Assembly: GCA_002005505.1 (NCBI GenBank)
Contig: KV908353.1
Span: forward strand, 495,950 to 523,884
DNA length: 27,935 nucleotides
Direction: 5' to 3'
Source: Botryococcus braunii
Taxonomy: Eukaryota; Chlorophyta; Trebouxiophyceae
The position numbers were made by a program, and so were the translations under genes. This document shows positions 24,338-27,935 of this stretch, piece by piece; within the stretch, counting starts at the first letter, position 1, and the number at the start of each line of letters is the position of its first letter. Below the pieces are notes generated by a model. It made no database searches and was not told the origin of the DNA. It was given only the letters and a program-made list of their open reading frames with translations.

Positions 24338-24935
24338 GTGAGCCAGCCGAGCTTCAACATGCTTTCTCAAGGCTTGCCGCAAGTGGTTGAGGCTTTCACC
24401 GGTGGAGAAAGTTGCTTTCTGCTTGGTGGGCAGGTGTCATTCTTGAAAGGGTGATCTCCAATGTAGCCAGTGTCTGTGCCAGCCCAGCTTTAACATGCTT
24501 TCTCCAGGCTGGCAGCAAGTGCTGGACGCTTTCTTCTGTGGGGGCAGTCGCTTTCTGCATGGGTGGCAGGTGTCAGATTGGAAAGTGTGCTCTCCAGTGT
24601 AGCCAGTGTCTGCCTGCCAAGTTGCACCATGCTTTCTCCAGGCTGGCAACAAGTGTCGGAGGCTTTCCCCTGTGGGAGGCGCTTTCTGCAGGGGTGGCAG
24701 GTGTCAGATTTGAAAGTGTGTGCTCAAGTTTGGCCAGCGTCTGTGCCAGCCGAGCTTCACCATGCTGTCTCCAGGCTGGCAGCACGTGATGGAGGCTTGC
24801 CCCTGGGGTGGAAGTCGCTTTTTGCATGGGTGGCAGGTGTCGGATTTGAATGTGAGTTTTCAAGTATAGCCAGCGTCTGTGCCTGTTAAGCTTCATCATG
24901 CATTCTTCAATCTGGAAGCACATGTCCAAGCCGCA
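24338..24935. repeat. ~134-bp tandem repeat, about 4.4 copies
   Basis: The CATGCTTTCTCCAGGCTGGC-like landmark recurs at 24358, 24494, 24628, 24761 and 24898 (spacing 133-137). Each unit also has GCTTTCTGCATGGGTGGCAG and GTGTAGCCAGTGTCTGTGCC. Divergence is about 15-25% by eye. Frames across it are not shared between units, so I do not call it coding. Confidence 0.93.
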
Positions 24936-25315
24936 CCCCTTCCCCTAGTGAGGAAGTCGCGCTCGCATTGGCGGCAATGATTTGGGAGCTGCCAAACTTG
25001 TCAGTAGATGTTACTTCTCGTCCTGGTTCATGAACCTTAGTTCTCAATGCTTTGTTTAATCAACCTTAGTTGTCTATGCTGGATGTACTACGCTTGCTGC
25101 GTTGCGTATCTGGCGCAGCAAGGACTTGCACAAGTACAGGGGCTTTAGGGGTTACAGTGGCTGCAGTCGATTCACAGCGGATGAGGGTTGGTTTTTGCTC
25201 CCCCCCCCCCCCCAAAATATTTATGTACGCTTTAAGGTTGAGGCTTTTTAATGTGCCGTGCCTTGGAAGTTGAAAGGGGTTCGATGAAAACTGAATTTTC
25301 CCATCTCCACAGGGT

Positions 25316-25440
25316 GATGGCTGACCAAAACAGTAATAGGAAGAAACCCCTTACCCTGCCATGTCGCTGGTCATGTTTCAAGGGCACCTCTATCCATGGC
25401 CCCTGGATTCCACACACCCACATGCGAGATGCGTGGTCTG
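25316..25440 (+). CDS. Exon-like segment, strand and gene unclear
   Basis: The plus strand shows an acceptor-like CCCATCTCCACAG, an open frame with MADQNSNRKKPLTLPCRWSC and TSIHGPWIPHTHMRDAWSV, and a GTGAGG donor. The minus strand is also plausible (CACCACAG acceptor, HASRMWVCGIQGPWIEV, donor GGTAAGG). One strand may be a real exon, but I cannot say which, nor name a product. Confidence 0.2.
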
Positions 25441-25488
25441 TGGTGAGGATATGCTTCATTTTAAAAGTCTAAACAGGAACAGGATGAG

Positions 25489-25563
25489 CTTTCTCCCTGT
25501 TACTGAAACAGGCCTTTCTCCCTGTTTCTGAAACAGATCTTTCTCCCTGTTACTGAAACAGAC
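25489..25563. repeat. 25-bp tandem repeat, 3 copies
   Basis: CTTTCTCCCTGTTACTGAAA plus CAGNN is repeated at 25489, 25514 and 25539. CTGTTACTGAAACAG is itself partly self-complementary (CTGTT...AACAG). Confidence 0.95.
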
Positions 25564-25764
25564 CAAGCTTGGGCACCGCTCCGAGCATGGATGCATGTGG
25601 TAAGCAGTTGCAGGCATGACAAATATTTTAATAATACATTGGAATGCCTTGGGCTCACGCCCAGCAAGTATTGGCAGAAGAGTCGCGGGCATTTGTAGAA
25701 GAGTTGCGGGCAGTGAAAGGCTCAAGCTGGCTGCTGAATAAGTGAGTTAGCATGACATATATGT

Positions 25765-25782
25765 GTACAGTATATACTGTAC
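25765..25782. other. Perfect 18-bp palindrome
   Basis: Half-site GTACAGTAT, followed at once by its reverse complement. It has no spacer. Confidence 0.9.
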
Positions 25783-25796
25783 TCGGTATACGCAGG

Positions 25797-25946
25797 TACC
25801 AATAATTGAGTTGACATGGTATGCAGTACACCAAGTAGCTCTCACTGCACGTGCCAAGCGCCGCCTCAAGAGGGTGGGGGGTTCCACTCCGGGACGTTAC
25901 ATTAAGCACCTGCCGGTTGGAATGCGCCGTGGCCTGCAGCCGTGCT
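25797..25946 (+). CDS. Possible terminal exon, basic C-terminus
   Basis: After an acceptor-like TATACGCAG, a frame reads VPIIELTWYAVHQVALTARA, then a basic KRRLKRVGG and GRYIKHLPVGMRRGLQPC before a stop (TGA). It has no homologue known to me and no upstream exon that clearly joins. It could be chance. Confidence 0.18.
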
Positions 25947-25953
25947 GATCAGA

Positions 25954-25971
25954 TCTCTTTCATGAAAGAGA
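25954..25971. other. Perfect 18-bp palindrome
   Basis: Half-site TCTCTTTCA, followed by its reverse complement. Its centre contains the ATG of the exon-like segment that follows. Confidence 0.9.
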
Positions 25972-26040
25972 AAAGCTGGCCTCCATCAGCAGAAGATTGG
26001 GCGCTGGGTTTGGCTTTCGAAATGAATTCATGGAATGGGG
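25962..26040 (+). CDS. Possible first exon with consensus donor
   Basis: From ATG at 25962 the frame reads MKEKSWPPSAEDWALGLAF and EMNSWNG and meets a consensus GTAAGT donor. Trp-rich composition and the donor make it credible, but no next exon could be joined with confidence and no function is suggested. Confidence 0.22.
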
Positions 26041-26070
26041 TAAGTACGAACCTCACTCGTGTCATGCTGC

Positions 26071-26086
26071 GTAACAACGTTGTTAC
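26071..26086. other. Perfect 16-bp palindrome
   Basis: Half-site GTAACAAC, followed by its reverse complement. Shorter palindromes (ATTACGTAAT, GTGATCAC/ATCACGTGAT) follow at about 26151 and 26284. Confidence 0.9.
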
Positions 26087-26718
26087 AAGATGAAAAGTGG
26101 GGGAAGTTCTGTCTTTTTGGAGAGGAATCCTGTGATAAGTGCGGTTCCGTTATTACGTAATGGTGATGCTTCGAGTGACAGAATACCAATTTGGATACCG
26201 GACCTCCCAACAAGCTCAAGATGGTAACGCGGTCTCCCTGAGCCGCAGAGAATCAGCAGAGCTTTTGCCGTGCATGATGGCGCGTGATCACGTGATATCA
26301 CAGGCCAGACCAGATCCAGATGGCAGCCCGGCCCACCTGGCGGTGTGGGATTAATCTTTAAGAATTGGATAGATATTGCAGTGACTGGGGCAGTGGTAAT
26401 TTACTTAATGCCAGTGATTGCAATCAGTAATAAGATAGTTATCACTGCAAATAATCACTGCTTTGGTTATCTAACGTTTTCCATGGAACCCAGGCTATTG
26501 GGCAAAGTCTGCATCGCCTTATCCAGATTACGAGATCCCGGGTTGTACTAGGCTTGGGGTCACCATGGCCATCTCATTGGTAACTTGAAGGCTGCGCTAG
26601 ATGCAAAACTTCAGCAAGAGCTTGTTGCCAGTTAGTGTATTATCCAATGTTCTTCGTAGAGAGAACTACATGGGCCCAGCCCATAGGGCGTGATGAAATG
26701 GGCACGTGCACATGGTAG

Positions 26719-26918
26719 CTTGTGCAGGCCACATTTGTGCACGACAAGGGAAAAGCAACGCTTGTGCACGCCACACCTGTGCTCAAATTTGTGTGCAGGC
26801 CATATTTGTGCACGGCACGGGAAAAGCAACGCTCGTGCAACGACACAGGAAAAGCAACGCTTGTGCAGGCCAAACTCTGTGCAGCCCATAACTGTGCACG
26901 ACGAGAGAGAAGCAACAG
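26719..26918. repeat. Diverged GTGCAGGCC/AAAAGCAACGC repeats
   Basis: Four irregular units (about 42, 71, 28 and 58 bp) are built from CTTGTGCAGGCCA, TTTGTGCACGACA and GGGAAAAGCAACG. The irregular lengths suggest internal deletions in an older ~42-bp array. Confidence 0.85.
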
Positions 26919-26949
26919 CTTGGTGCGAGCTGGTATCCCAAATTTGATT

Positions 26950-27935
26950 TGAGCTAGCTGGTCTCCCAGCGCTGGTCTCCAAAATTTTGTTTAAAGCTGT
27001 GCTTTGAATCGACGTTAACGTTGCTGATGTCTCGAGCAGTGGTCCACGTCTAGGCGTTCTAAGAGGGGCAGGGGTGGCACAAATGCAACAACATACTGTT
27101 GTACAATTGTTTCAGCCGACGGTATGGTTGGTTGGTCAAAGGTTGCAATTCATTTTGAGGCCATGTAGATGTTGAAGGCCTCCATATGGTTGATTTGCTT
27201 GCAGTTGGTCGTGCATTGGTTTCCTAGGAGCAGCGTGTTTGATTTGTCATTATTCAAACTTAGTGTAGTTCAAGTTCAGCCCGCGAGTTCTCTAGAGTGC
27301 AGGTTGCCTTTTAGTAACAGTAGACATGGTGCGCCATGTGGCATCGTACTGTCCGTAGCTATTGTCCGGACGGACCATCTAGTAGTCAAATTGTTGAAAG
27401 TGCTATCAGCTTGAGCAAAGAGAATTAGCAAGAACATCGGGCTGCTGTTTTCAATCCCGATCGTGTGATGGAAGAAGGTTGCATCTGTCCACCCACTGGA
27501 GGCTGCTGATGAGATAGAACAGCTCCCACAGTAAGCAGGAGTCGTGGAAGCAGCTGTGGAAGCAAAAAGTTGTGGAAGTATACAAGACCGATTCTTCGAC
27601 TCTCTTGTGAACGCCCACATGAGAAGTGAAGCAAGCTTCACTTCAATTTAGCAGGAAGGCGAAGATAATGTTCTTGCAAGGATTCAAGCCAGGAGCTTGG
27701 CAGCGTGCCATGACCTTGTCACGTGCACGGGTCTGTCGAAGTTTTGGTCATGACTGATGAGCTTTTAGAACTTTGCTATGGCCACAGGTTTGAAGAGGTA
27801 GCACTCATTGTGTGCCGGATGCAGATGTACCCAGTCCTGATGACGGGTACTGCGATTTTGTTTTTGGTATTTAATGACAGGTTCAATAATTGAGTTGTAA
27901 CGGCGTAGACCAGTCGGAAGTTCCTTAAATGAGAT
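26950..27935. other. No gene recognised
   Basis: This is AT-richer unique sequence with small local repeats (GTGGAAGCA three times at about 27544-27576). The longest frame (minus, 27276-27641) has no family resemblance and no supporting splice or start context. Confidence 0.5.

Noticed and set aside
27276..27641. 121-codon minus-strand frame
   Set aside because: Its composition is unremarkable, it has no motif, and no splice or start evidence; a frame of this length is expected by chance.

Overview
This is nuclear DNA of a eukaryote, most likely a green alga. The best gene is a plant-type CDKC (CDK9-like) kinase split by nine GT-AG introns. Its stop codon is followed by a TGTAA box, the polyadenylation signal known from chlorophytes. 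Introns and intergenic DNA are packed with (CT)n, (GT)n and (AC)n arrays, G/C homopolymers and minisatellites. Nothing bacterial is present (no operons, Shine-Dalgarno sites or CRISPR). The species cannot be fixed from the sequence.

Layout. (1) 1-3550: exons of a minus-strand gene running off the left edge. It resembles a secreted carbohydrate-binding/glycoside-hydrolase protein, with repeats in its introns and a decayed partial copy of one exon. (2) 3610-5976: three minisatellites (44-bp, degenerate ~55-bp, 27-bp) and compound microsatellites. (3) 6127-7289: three coding segments of an unrecognised minus-strand gene. (4) 7664-14907: a nearly intact, recently inserted Ty1/copia retrotransposon on the minus strand. 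It has 879/878-bp LTRs that are almost identical, a 5-bp target-site duplication, a primer-binding site matching the anticodon loop of initiator tRNA-Met, a polypurine tract and a gag-pol frame broken once inside integrase. (5) 15800-23900: the CDKC gene on the plus strand, 10 exons and 620 codons, with two G-boxes and a short upstream ORF in front. (6) 23900-27935: 134-bp tandem repeats, several unusually long perfect palindromes, and weak exon-like segments that I could not join into a gene.

How it fits together. The unknown minus-strand gene (ATG at 7289) and CDKC (ATG at 15805) are divergently arranged. Without the retrotransposon their start codons would be only about 1.3 kb apart, so the element landed in what was probably a shared upstream region. 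CDKC kinases pair with cyclin T and phosphorylate the RNA polymerase II C-terminal domain. I found no wholly new biological system. The most unusual signals are the retrotransposon LTR carrying a 141-bp internal duplication, the symmetric Gly/Pro-rich tail exons of CDKC, and the cluster of perfect palindromes downstream of it.
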